From assembly GCA_900323505.1 (NCBI GenBank), contig OOIN01000024.1, forward strand, positions 434,001 through 498,000: a stretch of DNA of 64,000 nucleotides, read 5' to 3'. Below the pieces are notes generated by a model. The model did not search any database and had not been told where the DNA came from. It saw only the letters and a program-made list of their open reading frames with translations. Shown in pieces: positions 42,815 to 52,355 of this stretch. This DNA comes from Ustilago trichophora (taxonomy: Eukaryota > Basidiomycota > Ustilaginomycetes > Ustilaginales > Ustilaginaceae). A program made the position numbers and the translations under genes. Each line of letters opens with the position of its first letter. The stretch's first letter is position 1.

Positions 42815-43783
42815 TCATTTTTCCTGGGCGCTGGCATGCTTTGAGCTCGACCCGAGTCTAGCTTTGGGACGGACGATCTTCTTGCGACTGCCATTCGCGA
42901 AAGTGGCAGAAGCAGAACTGTTCTGCGATATCTGATTGAGAAAGGGATCCATCTTTCTTCTACTATTGGCCAATAAATTAGCCTGAAGTCTTTGTGCCAC
43001 AGTTGATGGTGCCTTTTTCCCTTTCATCTTGTTCTTACTGGCAATGGGACGTTGAGCTTTCCACATCTCCCCATCGCGAGCAGAGCTACTCGGCGAGGAG
43101 ACATCTGCGAGTGGCGTATTTTGATGCCAACCAATCCGATCTCTTAGCTCGATATCCTTCTCCAATTGCTCTGTGCGTTTCCTTTTCTCCTGACGAAAAG
43201 TGTCGCGGAGCTTCGAATTGAGCGTATAAGGATCGCTCCAAGTAGCTCTGGAATGATGTTCCAGTTCCTCCACCCTTGCCTGTCTTTGTGCTGCTTTTGA
43301 TTTTTCCTTCTGATCCTTCTCTAGCTTGGCAAATGCATCTTTCCCTTCTTCTTCTTCTTCTCCTTTTTCTTCTCCATCCGCCTTAGATTCGGTATCGAAC
43401 ACTGGGAAACCTCCATTCTCTCCAGGATCCCATTCCTGGATCTGTCTCCTCGCCCCCTCTGTCACCGCATACCGAGCCTTTTCTGGATCCGTCCGGATCT
43501 CGAACCATTTCCCACAGGTACATTTGCATTCAAAAGCCCAGATCTTGGTACTGAGGTATTCGCCAACCTGCCTCTTGCGTGCATTAAATCGTCGACCTTG
43601 GGCCAAATGAACATCGCAGGAAAGACAAATGATGGGGAAAGGTAATTCGAAGCGGACAATGAGGATTCCATGCGAGTCGAGAAGGCGTGCTCGCTTGCCG
43701 AGAGGGTGAGATGTGGTGTTGAAGGGTTCCTTGCGAGGGTCCGAATCAGGCGGACGATAACGGCCCATTCCAAAGCCCTGCAT
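42815..43783 (-). CDS. Splicing factor of the CWC16/Yju2 superfamily, CCDC130/Saf4-type
   Basis: A 322-residue protein. It begins MQGFGMGRYRPPD, close to the MQGFNMGRY start typical of CCDC130 (YJU2B) and fission yeast Saf4 rather than Yju2/CCDC94. These proteins associate with the spliceosome. Four cysteines that probably bind zinc are visible in CLSCD (about 54-57) and CKCTCG (about 89-93), with the conserved FNARKRQVGEY and IWAFECKCTCGKWFEIRTDP between and after them. The C-terminal half is charged and helical with a Lys/Arg-rich tail, as in the family. The ATG at 43783 is the first in frame. The gene is divergent from the acidic protein gene, 346 bases away, and convergent with the large membrane protein gene, 180 bases away. 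Confidence 0.9.
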   Translation of the reverse strand: MQGFGMGRYRPPDSDPRKEPFNTTSHPLGKRARLLDSHGILIVRFELPFPIICLSCDVHLAQGRRFNARKRQVGEYLSTKIWAFECKCTCGKWFEIRTDPEKARYAVTEGARRQIQEWDPGENGGFPVFDTESKADGEEKGEEEEEGKDAFAKLEKDQKEKSKAAQRQARVEELEHHSRATWSDPYTLNSKLRDTFRQEKRKRTEQLEKDIELRDRIGWHQNTPLADVSSPSSSARDGEMWKAQRPIASKNKMKGKKAPSTVAQRLQANLLANSRRKMDPFLNQISQNSSASATFANGSRKKIVRPKARLGSSSKHASAQEK

Positions 43784-44129
43784 CTTGAAGCTCGCGATAT
43801 GAAGTGTTGAGATATGAGTTTTGTGATGGTGTGATGGTGGATAAAAGGAAAGAGAATATAGGGATCAAGAGTGAGGTGAGGTGAGTGCGAATGCATGCAC
43901 GTCAAAGCGCACTGCAGCTCCACACCAAAAAAGAAAGAGAAAAAAAAAGTGGAGCCGAAACACAGGCATGAAAGACAGGGTGGCGTCGAGAAAAGGTGTT
44001 GTTCTCAACCAAACCAACACTCTTCTCCACACCACACTTTGCTTTACACCCACTCAACACTACTGCCTCTTCGCAGGAGACTTCTGGACTGGGATTTGGC
44101 TAGAATCGATGTAGGTCAATTCATCGACG
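43784..44129. promoter_or_regulatory. Compact divergent promoter
   Basis: 346 bases separate two divergently transcribed genes. A TATATTC element on the minus strand (43855-43861) lies about 75 bases upstream of the splicing factor ATG. No TATA is evident for the plus-strand gene. Confidence 0.45.
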
Positions 44130-46454
44130 ATGCGTTGCTTGGTGTTTCTTCCCCCACCAAAGCTGTCCCACTTTGTTCATGGAGAAGGATCGGATCGATA
44201 TTATGATAAGGCTCAGTTCACCGCTAACTCCCGCACTCCAGCCACCGTCAACGTAGCCACAATACTAGCTGAAGAGACGTGTATCCCTGCAGCGCGCCAT
44301 GACCAGCCTTCGACCCGCTCTAATCCCCGAGCTGCTCGCGAGCCCGTGATTCTCGCCGACGAGTCCCGCATTATTTCAAACCACCAAGACGGTATTCAAG
44401 GAGTCCCCGACTCAGTGGACCCCTACTTACACCTCTCATACAACGACGTGGAAGAATCGCTTCCGCAATCCATTGTGCCGGATGCTCCCGAACAGGTGCC
44501 CTGGGAGCTGCTACACGGTATCGGTGGAGCTGACGTAAATCAGCCGCGCACAACCGGAATCAGTGTCGGACAGAGGGTGGACACTGGTAGGCTGGCAAAA
44601 AGGGTTAGGATTAGGAGTCCTGTGGTTGTCATAGAGACTCCTGAACGTAATCCTCCGCTTCTGACACGGGTTCTGGGCGGAGAGAAGCGAATTCATCGCC
44701 CGGAGGAGGAGGAGGAGGAGGAGGAGGAGGAGGAGGAGGAAGAGAAGGTAGGCGTGGATACGAGCAGAGTCATTGTAGGCGAAGAAGATGACGGAGCAGC
44801 AGATCAGACATCAGGAGACGAGATGGGCGATGTAAGCAGGGTCAATCTTGCCGTAGGTGATGGGAGCGATGAAGAAGCAGAGCATAGCAATTTTTCAATC
44901 CCTGTTCGAAGCGTTTTGGCGGGTCGGCCAAGTGTATCACCATCAATAGGTCCTGTGCGAAATGCTGAGTTGGACCGCCAAACCAGCGCAAGCGCGGTCA
45001 TTCAGAGCAACGACTTTGATGGGGAAACAAGACGCGACAAGGGCGACTTGCGAGCAGGGCAACCTTTCGACGAATCCCTCTTAGCCCCCTATTTGCCCGC
45101 TATCGGTCGAGCGGTTGCGGATGTATCGTTTGCATCATTCGGCGGAGTACGAGGAGAGGGAGACGATTCAGCATCATCACTCCAAATCCGTGCACCGGTA
45201 CCAGCAACAACGTGCCGCTTCACATTTTTCAGCAAGCGTCCTCGTGGGTCCACATCACTGGCCAATACCACTGCTGGCGAGCTTCCGAGCAATGTCCTTC
45301 ACCCTCCCTGTGCTGGACCATATCAAGAAACACCAAAATTCACCACTGACAACTCGATCATACCCCATATACCCACCGCTGAAGCAAACAACCACAACCC
45401 AGTCGAGCAAGGCCTTCGTCAAACACTACCAACCATGAACGACCGCAATGCATCCCTACCAACCTTTCTCCTTCCCCCCACCACCACCTCTTCCTCCTCT
45501 GCCGCTGAATCTCAAAACAACTCAACCGAAGACTCCATGGGAATCCACTCTATCATCCCTCCACCAACTCTCCACTTCAATCTATCTTTGGTGACACCCA
45601 TTTCGCGAATACTGTCGCACCCGATGCACTTTCTTTCCGCGCCTCGACCACGGTTTGGCACGGAAGTACCAGGGGCGGCCAGTTCGAGGGTCAACTTGCT
45701 AGTTGTGATTAAAGAAATTGGTGAAGTTTCTCGTGTGCGGTGCAAGTTCCCCGTCGACAAGCCTATGACGAGATCTTCGGTTCTGGACACTGCTGGTAGA
45801 GCAGATATTCGACGTGGTCTTTCAAAAGCCTTTAAGGACGCATTGCAGCATCAGGGCGAAGCAGGAGAACAGGCGGATGGAAAAACGGAAAGGGTAGAAT
45901 TGACCGTATTGGATGGTCGCATGTCGACCATTCGTCGGTTAAGAGGAGGTAGTACAAGTAGTGCAGAAGATTGCAAGGTTGTTACTGAGCAAGAGGTGGG
46001 TGAAAAGGTGTTTTTTAAAATTGTGGTATGGGGAAGGTTGGTGAGGGAATGGATTACCGAATCTTTTTCCAGACACGAAATGGTTGGTGATGATGAATCC
46101 TGTTCGGCCTCGGCTTCTATTACACCTACAGCTCTTCGACCGGGGGACGTTGTCTCATTGACAAATCTCAATTTAACCCGTTCCTTGTCTTGCGATAACG
46201 CTAACACTTATACGACGATAAATAAACGTCCGCGATTGGGAACTGGTTTTCCTCGGTTATCTACAATTGAAAAACCGTCGCTTGTAGCTCATGCAACATC
46301 TTTTAACGATACAAGTATTGAGTTATGTTATAGATCGTATATCGTTAATGGTGCTGATCGAGCTCGGAATTTTGATCCTGCTATTGCGGGATTTGATTTA
46401 AAGAGTAGAAGAGTTTTGGAATTGTCTACTTTGTGGAGGTATACTGATCTTTAA
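44130..46454 (+). CDS. Acidic protein of unknown function with possible C-terminal OB fold
   Basis: A 774-codon open frame. The first ~500 residues are polar and disordered, with a run of 13 acidic residues encoded by a GGA repeat (44702-44740). The last ~260 residues look folded and alternate hydrophobic strands: SRVNLLVVIKEIGEV, VELTVLDGRMSTI, KVFFKIVVWGRLVREWI, LRPGDVVSLTNLNLTRS. The order of strand, VFFKIVVWG, then GDVVSLTN resembles OB folds of single-stranded DNA-binding proteins such as RPA, POT1 or shieldin-2. This is a pattern impression, not an established match. Codon use near the 3' end becomes AT-rich. The start is uncertain: the N-terminus (MRCLVFLPPP) is atypical, and an upstream exon is possible. 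Confidence 0.55.
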   Translation: MRCLVFLPPPKLSHFVHGEGSDRYYDKAQFTANSRTPATVNVATILAEETCIPAARHDQPSTRSNPRAAREPVILADESRIISNHQDGIQGVPDSVDPYLHLSYNDVEESLPQSIVPDAPEQVPWELLHGIGGADVNQPRTTGISVGQRVDTGRLAKRVRIRSPVVVIETPERNPPLLTRVLGGEKRIHRPEEEEEEEEEEEEEEKVGVDTSRVIVGEEDDGAADQTSGDEMGDVSRVNLAVGDGSDEEAEHSNFSIPVRSVLAGRPSVSPSIGPVRNAELDRQTSASAVIQSNDFDGETRRDKGDLRAGQPFDESLLAPYLPAIGRAVADVSFASFGGVRGEGDDSASSLQIRAPVPATTCRFTFFSKRPRGSTSLANTTAGELPSNVLHPPCAGPYQETPKFTTDNSIIPHIPTAEANNHNPVEQGLRQTLPTMNDRNASLPTFLLPPTTTSSSSAAESQNNSTEDSMGIHSIIPPPTLHFNLSLVTPISRILSHPMHFLSAPRPRFGTEVPGAASSRVNLLVVIKEIGEVSRVRCKFPVDKPMTRSSVLDTAGRADIRRGLSKAFKDALQHQGEAGEQADGKTERVELTVLDGRMSTIRRLRGGSTSSAEDCKVVTEQEVGEKVFFKIVVWGRLVREWITESFSRHEMVGDDESCSASASITPTALRPGDVVSLTNLNLTRSLSCDNANTYTTINKRPRLGTGFPRLSTIEKPSLVAHATSFNDTSIELCYRSYIVNGADRARNFDPAIAGFDLKSRRVLELSTLWRYTDL
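44702..44740. repeat. (GGA)13 trinucleotide repeat in coding region
   Basis: Encodes a poly-glutamate run in the acidic protein. Confidence 0.9.
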
Positions 46455-46643
46455 TTTCATGGTTGGGTGTGTATGTTGTAGATTTGTGATGTTTTAATTG
46501 TATATGGTTTGGGGGTATGATGACGATGTTGTGATAGATGTGTCTGTATTCTGATGTGAGAAGGTGCAACCCTTCACCCCCCTTCCTTTGGGTCAAAATC
46601 AATACCTACTGTACCAACGAAAAAACAATCTAAAAACTTAATA

Positions 46644-46684
46644 ACGTAATTCATGTATTAGTCGCGCGCCCGTATTAATCGCGC
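46644..46684 (+). repeat. Left terminal inverted repeat
   Basis: Starts ACGTAATTCATG. It contains two direct copies of a 13-base motif (GTATTAGTCGCGC at 46655-46667 and GTATTAATCGCGC at 46672-46684), 17 bases apart, that may be transposase binding sites. Confidence 0.95.
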
Positions 46685-46870
46685 ACTGACCAATTTCAAA
46701 AATCCCCACCGTGTTTGATGGTAGTGACTTGCATGATGGTGTCCGCATTGTTTGTGCCTTACATGAGCCCCACCAACTTGCATTCCGTTCCGACCTTCGG
46801 CATCAACCTTATCACAATCACTGCCGACATCTGTAATCAAACCAATACAAACAGCATTTCTCACATTGCA

Positions 46871-48733
46871 ATGACAACACCATCAATTTCAAAGCGCTCC
46901 ACTGCATCTCGTGCTGCTCGTGCTGCTGATCGTGATCAACAAGAAGCTCGGCTTCAACAAGCAGCTGCTGAGCTTGGCAATGGAACATTCTCCAGCATCC
47001 GTAAAGCAGCGGCTGCAAACAGTGTGCCTGAGTCAACACTGCGTGGCCGACTTTCCGGTGTTCCAACAATCAGGGAAGGTCATGCTTCCATGCAGGCACT
47101 TACGCCTGCAGCGGAGACAGCACTTCTGGAACACATTCGGCGCTGTGCCTGCAGCGGCTTTCCTTTGATGCCGGCGCAGATCAGGGACTATGCAAACACC
47201 GTCTCACGTGGCATTCCTGGCTGCACTGATGCTCCTGACGTCGGACGGAATTGGCTCCAAGGGTTCCTGCTTCGGCATCCAAGCATCCGCTCTCATTGGT
47301 CACGGTGTCTTGATAATGCCCGGCTCACTGGAACAGACGCCAATGGAATACAAGCATGGTATCAACAATTAGGCAGGATTGTGAATGAATACAGTGTGCT
47401 ATCAACGAATATATACAATATGGATGAAACCGGATTCCGGTTTGGTCAAGGTGGTTCCGAGCGGGTAATCGTACCTTCCGGCGATCAAGCAGCCCGGTTT
47501 AAGGCACAGCCAGGAACCCGAGAATCGGCCACGGCAATTGAATGCATCGGAACGGGTGGCCAGATACTTCCGCCGGTGATCATCACCAAAGGCGCAAGCC
47601 ACATGGTTGGCGAACACCGGAAAATGGCAAATGTTCCTGCATCTTGGCACTTTGCAAAGACCGACAGAGGCTGGACCACACAAGAGCTTGCCGTTGATTG
47701 GCTGAAAACAGTGTTTGACGCCAACACTACGCCCTCGACGCCATCGGAGTGGCGTTTGTTGATCATCGACGGCCACAATTCACACACCAGTACCGAATTC
47801 CTGGTCACTGCATGGAATCGCCGTATCATTCCGTTCTGCTTCCCGGCACATTCGACGCACATCATGCAGCCGCTTGATGTCTTGGTGTTTGGTCCTGTCA
47901 GCGCCGCATACAAACAAATAATCAATAACCTTGCTCCTCAATCAATCTCGGATGTCAACAGATCTCAGTTTGTGACATTCTACGCCCAGGCACGAGCAAA
48001 GGCCCTTACGCCAACTGCAGCCCGAAAAGCATTCGCCGACTGTGGAATTGCGGTTAAACCTAATGCCGAGAAGGTGCTTAACCGACTTGCCGGGCATCAG
48101 CAAGCTCAACGGACCGGAACGACACAGCAATCGCCGCTGCAGGAATGCCTTCCGCCGCAAACAAGTACGGCGGTAAGCTCGGCGCTTGACGCCTTCAGGC
48201 ACAAACCAAATCCTCGGGATGCATACACACTCAAACAAACTCTCATGCAAGCATATGAAAGGCCACATGCAACGATCTCGGTTCTAGAAGCTGAGAATAA
48301 GCTTCTTCAGGAACAGGAGGACCGGCGGCGGCACGCAGCAAAGAAAATGCGGGGTAAGAAGAAAGTTGGTGATCAAATGATATTATCCAAAGATATCATG
48401 ATCACTTGTCAGCATGCAGAGCAGGAGCTAGTCCGGAAAAAGCCAGCAATTGCCGCTTGGCAGAAACAGGAACGGAGGAAGAAACAGCGACAGCAGGAGA
48501 AGCGGGTGGTACTACCACCTCCTGCTATGATCAATGATCGTGACGAAGCATGTGCTGATAACAATGAGGGTGCCTCAGCATCAACAACACATCCAACCAC
48601 ATCAGCAAGGCAAGATATCATTGACATTCTTGATGATGGTGAGCCTCTCAGCCCCGTCAAAGACAACGATATTGATCCTGCCTGCTTCTACGATAGTGTT
48701 CCTGTAGCAAGCTCATCACGTGTCAAGCTCTAA
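46871..48733 (+). CDS. DDE transposase, Fot1/pogo family
   Basis: A 620-residue transposase that would cut and paste the surrounding element. The N-terminal part has a pipsqueak/Tc5-like helix-turn-helix (about residues 30-60, SSIRKAAAANSVPESTLRGR). A CENP-B-type second helix-turn-helix region follows, up to about 150 (WLQGFLLRHPSIRSHWSR). The DDE catalytic domain has Asp185 in YNMDETGFRFG, Asp300 in LLIIDGHNSH and Asp336 in MQPLDVLVFGP. That leaves 35 residues between the second and third Asp (DD35D), as in Fot1/pogo elements. The C-terminus is a basic coiled coil followed by an acidic tail. The frame is open upstream with earlier ATGs (46718, 46733). The ATG at 46871 (MTTPSISKRS) is chosen because it directly precedes the DNA-binding region. 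There is no stop or frameshift. Confidence 0.92.
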   Translation: MTTPSISKRSTASRAARAADRDQQEARLQQAAAELGNGTFSSIRKAAAANSVPESTLRGRLSGVPTIREGHASMQALTPAAETALLEHIRRCACSGFPLMPAQIRDYANTVSRGIPGCTDAPDVGRNWLQGFLLRHPSIRSHWSRCLDNARLTGTDANGIQAWYQQLGRIVNEYSVLSTNIYNMDETGFRFGQGGSERVIVPSGDQAARFKAQPGTRESATAIECIGTGGQILPPVIITKGASHMVGEHRKMANVPASWHFAKTDRGWTTQELAVDWLKTVFDANTTPSTPSEWRLLIIDGHNSHTSTEFLVTAWNRRIIPFCFPAHSTHIMQPLDVLVFGPVSAAYKQIINNLAPQSISDVNRSQFVTFYAQARAKALTPTAARKAFADCGIAVKPNAEKVLNRLAGHQQAQRTGTTQQSPLQECLPPQTSTAVSSALDAFRHKPNPRDAYTLKQTLMQAYERPHATISVLEAENKLLQEQEDRRRHAAKKMRGKKKVGDQMILSKDIMITCQHAEQELVRKKPAIAAWQKQERRKKQRQQEKRVVLPPPAMINDRDEACADNNEGASASTTHPTTSARQDIIDILDDGEPLSPVKDNDIDPACFYDSVPVASSSRVKL

Positions 48734-48868
48734 CCTTCTCTCAGTATTCATGTACCTTAATCTCTCACGTGGTTCTCATTGAAGTTTGATGTTCTTTCAT
48801 TCACCGAGGACTGTGCTCACGATCAATGCCAAGTACTACCATCAGTTTCAATTTCAAGGTTTGAGAAC

Positions 48869-48909
48869 GCGCGACTAATACGGGCGCGCGACTAATACAT
48901 GAATTACGT
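48869..48909 (-). repeat. Right terminal inverted repeat
   Basis: Reverse complement of the left repeat with a single mismatch. Its two 13-base submotifs (48869-48881 and 48886-48898) are identical to each other. It is followed by the TA at 48910-48911. Confidence 0.95.
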
Positions 48910-49206
48910 TACCGTATCTCCACCCATCGCACACAACACCCACATCATCCCCTCCCAACCATCAACCAACCACCAATCAGCCTCACTCTAGAACAAAACC
49001 AACAAAAACAGATTCTTGACATGGGTTTTGTCAAACGACAACATATATAATTCCTGCATACAAGTACATGATGAAAACAACCCCACCGAAAAACTGCTGT
49101 TTTTTATTTATTTATCTTGTATTTTTTTTGCTCGTTGAAACCCATCATCAACCATCAACCAACAACATAGCGGCTAACCCGGAAAAACATTGCGCAATCT
49201 TGAAGT
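48910..49206. other. 3' flank of the GATA gene
   Basis: AT-rich, low-complexity CAACCA-rich DNA between the transposon and the GATA gene stop. The duplicated segment begins inside it at 49180. Confidence 0.7.
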
Positions 49207-52200
49207 TTACCACCAACTACCAGCTTGTGGCGTACCTCCTTCGCCCAAATCCACCCCTCCTACTGCCCCATTGGTGTTATTGTTACCATTCACATTGACT
49301 GCCTGTGAAATACTTGTAGCAAATTCCGAGATTGTACCTCTTCCATTTAGCGAAGTTGCATTTCCAGTAGCGACGCTACTGTTACTTCTATTGTTGCAAT
49401 TGCTTTCCGGACGATTACTACTGCTGCTGCTGTTATCATTGTTGTTGTTGTTATTGTCGTTGCTATCACCATCGGTAGAAGTCGGCGTGGCGAGATCCAT
49501 CATCATAACGCTATCATGACCTTGACCTAGGTTGCTTGGTGTTCCTACTCCGGCGATATCCAAGCTTTGAGTTTCGGTTTCTGCAGCATTTCCAGATCCA
49601 CGGGCATTGTTGGTGTTCGAATTGTTGACACCACCAGTACCGGCAGCATTGCCACCTGCAAAAGCAGCACCAAAGGGATTATGAATCCCAGCGGCAGCAG
49701 CAACACTCGCAGTAGCGCCCAAAGGATTCTGGGCAAAGAAAGCGGGGAATTTTTCAGCTGCCTGATGAACAGCATATGCCAAAGCTGGATGGGCCGAGAA
49801 TGCTGCCGACAGTGTTTGGATGTCGGTCTGTTGGCCGGGGATGGGGATAGGTGGGCAAGTAGTGGAAGATGCTGCAGTGCCGGTTGAACAAGGCGCGGCG
49901 GCAGATGTGGGCGCTTGGGGTTGTGACCATGGAGACCAGCCAAATTGTTGCGATGGGCCAGAGGTGGAAGAAGCGGCGGTGTTTGTGGTGGAATCGGCCG
50001 TGGTTCCAGAACCTGCGGCGGAAGCGGGTGATGCACTGGCTTGTTGTTGTTGCTGTTGCATGGGCACACCAGTGGAGAAACGACTCATTGCGTTGGCAAA
50101 AGCATCGTTGAGCTGATGCGCAATGTTTGTCTCCCCCACTCCCACTCCCACTGTCACTCCCGATCCCACTCCACTGTTGTTCATACCAAGCGAAGGCCAC
50201 GAAGAACCAGGCAAGACAGCGGAGCCGGGTGCAGAAGTCGATGTTGCAGCCGCATTGGTCTCAGCTGCGTTGCTCGGCTGGAGCTGGAAAGTGACCGAAT
50301 TAGATTTTGCCCTAGCAGGCTTATCGACCACCATAGGCTCTGAGCTCTCGGCACTGGCAGAAGAAGGTGCGCTCTGTGGCTGTGGAGAGGTGCGGCGCGA
50401 GTTGGCCGCCGAAGCGCGTCCTCGTTTCTCATCATAACGAGAACGTTTTTTGATCACATCGGCACGCATCGTCACTGGTCGATGCTCGTTGTGCAGCTTG
50501 AGATACAGACCACAGGCATTGCAGACCGTGTGTCCCGCATCGTCTTTCCTCCACAATGGCGTGGTGTAAGTTCCGCAGTTGAAGCACGACATCATGTCCT
50601 CGGCACCAGGCGAACCTGGACGCGATGGCGATCCCGCTCTCGAGCCGGGTGCAGATGCACCACCGGGTGTAGCCGAGGGCGTGATATGGCCGGAATGCGA
50701 GTGGCTGTGGTGGTTCTTGAGACTCTTGGGACGGGGCGTCTTGTGAAGTTTGAGATAAAGACCGCATGCGTTGCAGAGAAGCAGATCGTTGGGATCACGT
50801 CGCCAGAGTGGTGTAGATGTAGCACCACAGTTGGTGCACTGTGCCTGTGTGGGGTGACCGCTGCCAGAGGCAAACGAGACGCTCGGGGTGCTGCTTCCTG
50901 CGGGTAGTCCCTCTGGCTTCTTATTGAGATCAGGGTTGATGGCGGTGAACGCAATCGAGCCGGCGATGCTTCTGCGACCACGGCCCTTGGGTTTGGGCAA
51001 TCCATCGGCACCGGTCAGCGATCCATCGGTGGAATGTCGCTTGACGGCAGCTTTTGAGGCACCTACGCTGGTGCTGGGGCCTGGACTCGAGCCAGAGCGG
51101 CCAATGTTGGCCAGCGCAGGTCTCAATGTAGGCGAAGACGGCGCCGAGAGCGAATCAACGGGACGATCGGCACCCTGGAAAGGTCCAGCTTCAGGTGCTA
51201 GCAATGGCGTGGTGGGCACGGATACCGAAGTTCCACGAGCGCCAAACGGCGGAGGCTGCATGACTCCAGCCTGAATCGTCGATACTGACGTATCAATGTG
51301 CAAACTGTTGATCGAGTTTTGCGCATTTGCAATGCTTCCGTATCCCGACAACGGCAGGTGAGCCCCTTCCGGCAAGCTTTGTGACAATCCCTGATTGACG
51401 CCAAAGAGCGAAGTTGCAGAGTTGAGCCAGTCTGGCTGTGCGTCGCCATTGGAGCTGGTAACATTTGCACTCCAGTTGCTGCCCACACTTCCATCTGGGG
51501 AAGGCTCTTTGGATTCGGGTCGAGAGCTGTTCTGAATGTGTGTTCGCTGCGTCTGCTCCGTGAGCTTGCGAATGTTTCGGAGCTCTTCGGCCTTTTTGCG
51601 TGCTAGTTCGGAGGCGACCTTTTGAGGCTGTGGATCTGTCTTTTTTCTTCGGATTTGCTTGAGCTTTGCTGGGCCCACTTGTTGTCGAATGGGGCCGGTG
51701 GAACTGGAAGCCCGGGGTGCTGACATGTCTGCCAAAGTTTGGTCGAAGGGAGCGTTGAAGTTGGGAAGGTCGCTGACAGGAAGACCAAAGTCGGCCAAAT
51801 CCATCTGAACATCTTCCATGTTGCCCAATCCGGCGAGCAGACTATCCAGCGGAGCATTGAGATCAATATGGTGGTTGAGCAAAAGATCGCGCTCTGCCGC
51901 TTCGATATCTTCCAACCTGTATCCGCCCGAAGCGTTAGTCATATCTCCGAGCCCAGCACTGGCCATGATCTGGTCAAAAGTTGCGCCTGTGTCGACCATG
52001 GTGGTGTCGATGTGCGAGTCTGCGCTGAGCTCCATGGCGTCGTTTCGTGTGTCGTTGGTGTTGGAAGCCTGTGGTGAGAGGTTGAGGGGGAACTTGTTTG
52101 TGGTGCCGACTGGACCGTTTTGACGTTGTGTCTGGGCATACTCTTTGGATGCGTCCTTGTTACCCACGGTGGTCTGCTTAAAGTTGACAGTGGGATCAAG

Positions 52201-52355
52201 GGCAAACGTGTATTGCATATCCTTCATGCTCTGCTTTCCTCCTGCTCCTGCTCCTGCTCCTGCTCCTCCGTTGCGGAACTTGCCTTGAAGCCTTGCTACT
52301 GCGAGAGCACGCAACTTCTGTCGCTCTACCGCCTTCTTGCGGAGAGCCTCGCCCG
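49180..52355. repeat. Duplicated segment, copy 1
   Basis: 3176 bases also present at 60825-64000 in the same orientation with a constant offset of 11645. The translations in several frames on both strands are the same in both copies, so the nucleotide identity must be essentially complete. It covers the GATA gene from 27 bases beyond its stop to near its N-terminal region. The right edge here is only the window limit of copy 2. Confidence 0.97.

Larger units (their letters stand above)
46644..48909 (+). mobile_element. Complete Fot1/pogo-type DNA transposon
   Basis: A 2266-bp element bounded by 41-bp terminal inverted repeats that differ at one base. It is flanked by TA on both sides (46642-46643 and 48910-48911), the target duplication typical of the Tc1/mariner superfamily. 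It contains one gene, a DD35D transposase with an uninterrupted frame. Near-identical termini and an intact gene point to a recent and possibly still active insertion. It sits between the acidic protein gene and the GATA gene, disrupts no coding region, and ends 271 bases from the edge of the duplicated segment. Confidence 0.93.

Noticed and set aside
44109..44129. ATG at 44109 as start of the acidic protein gene
   Set aside because: It is followed immediately by a TAG stop, so the ATG at 44130 was used instead.
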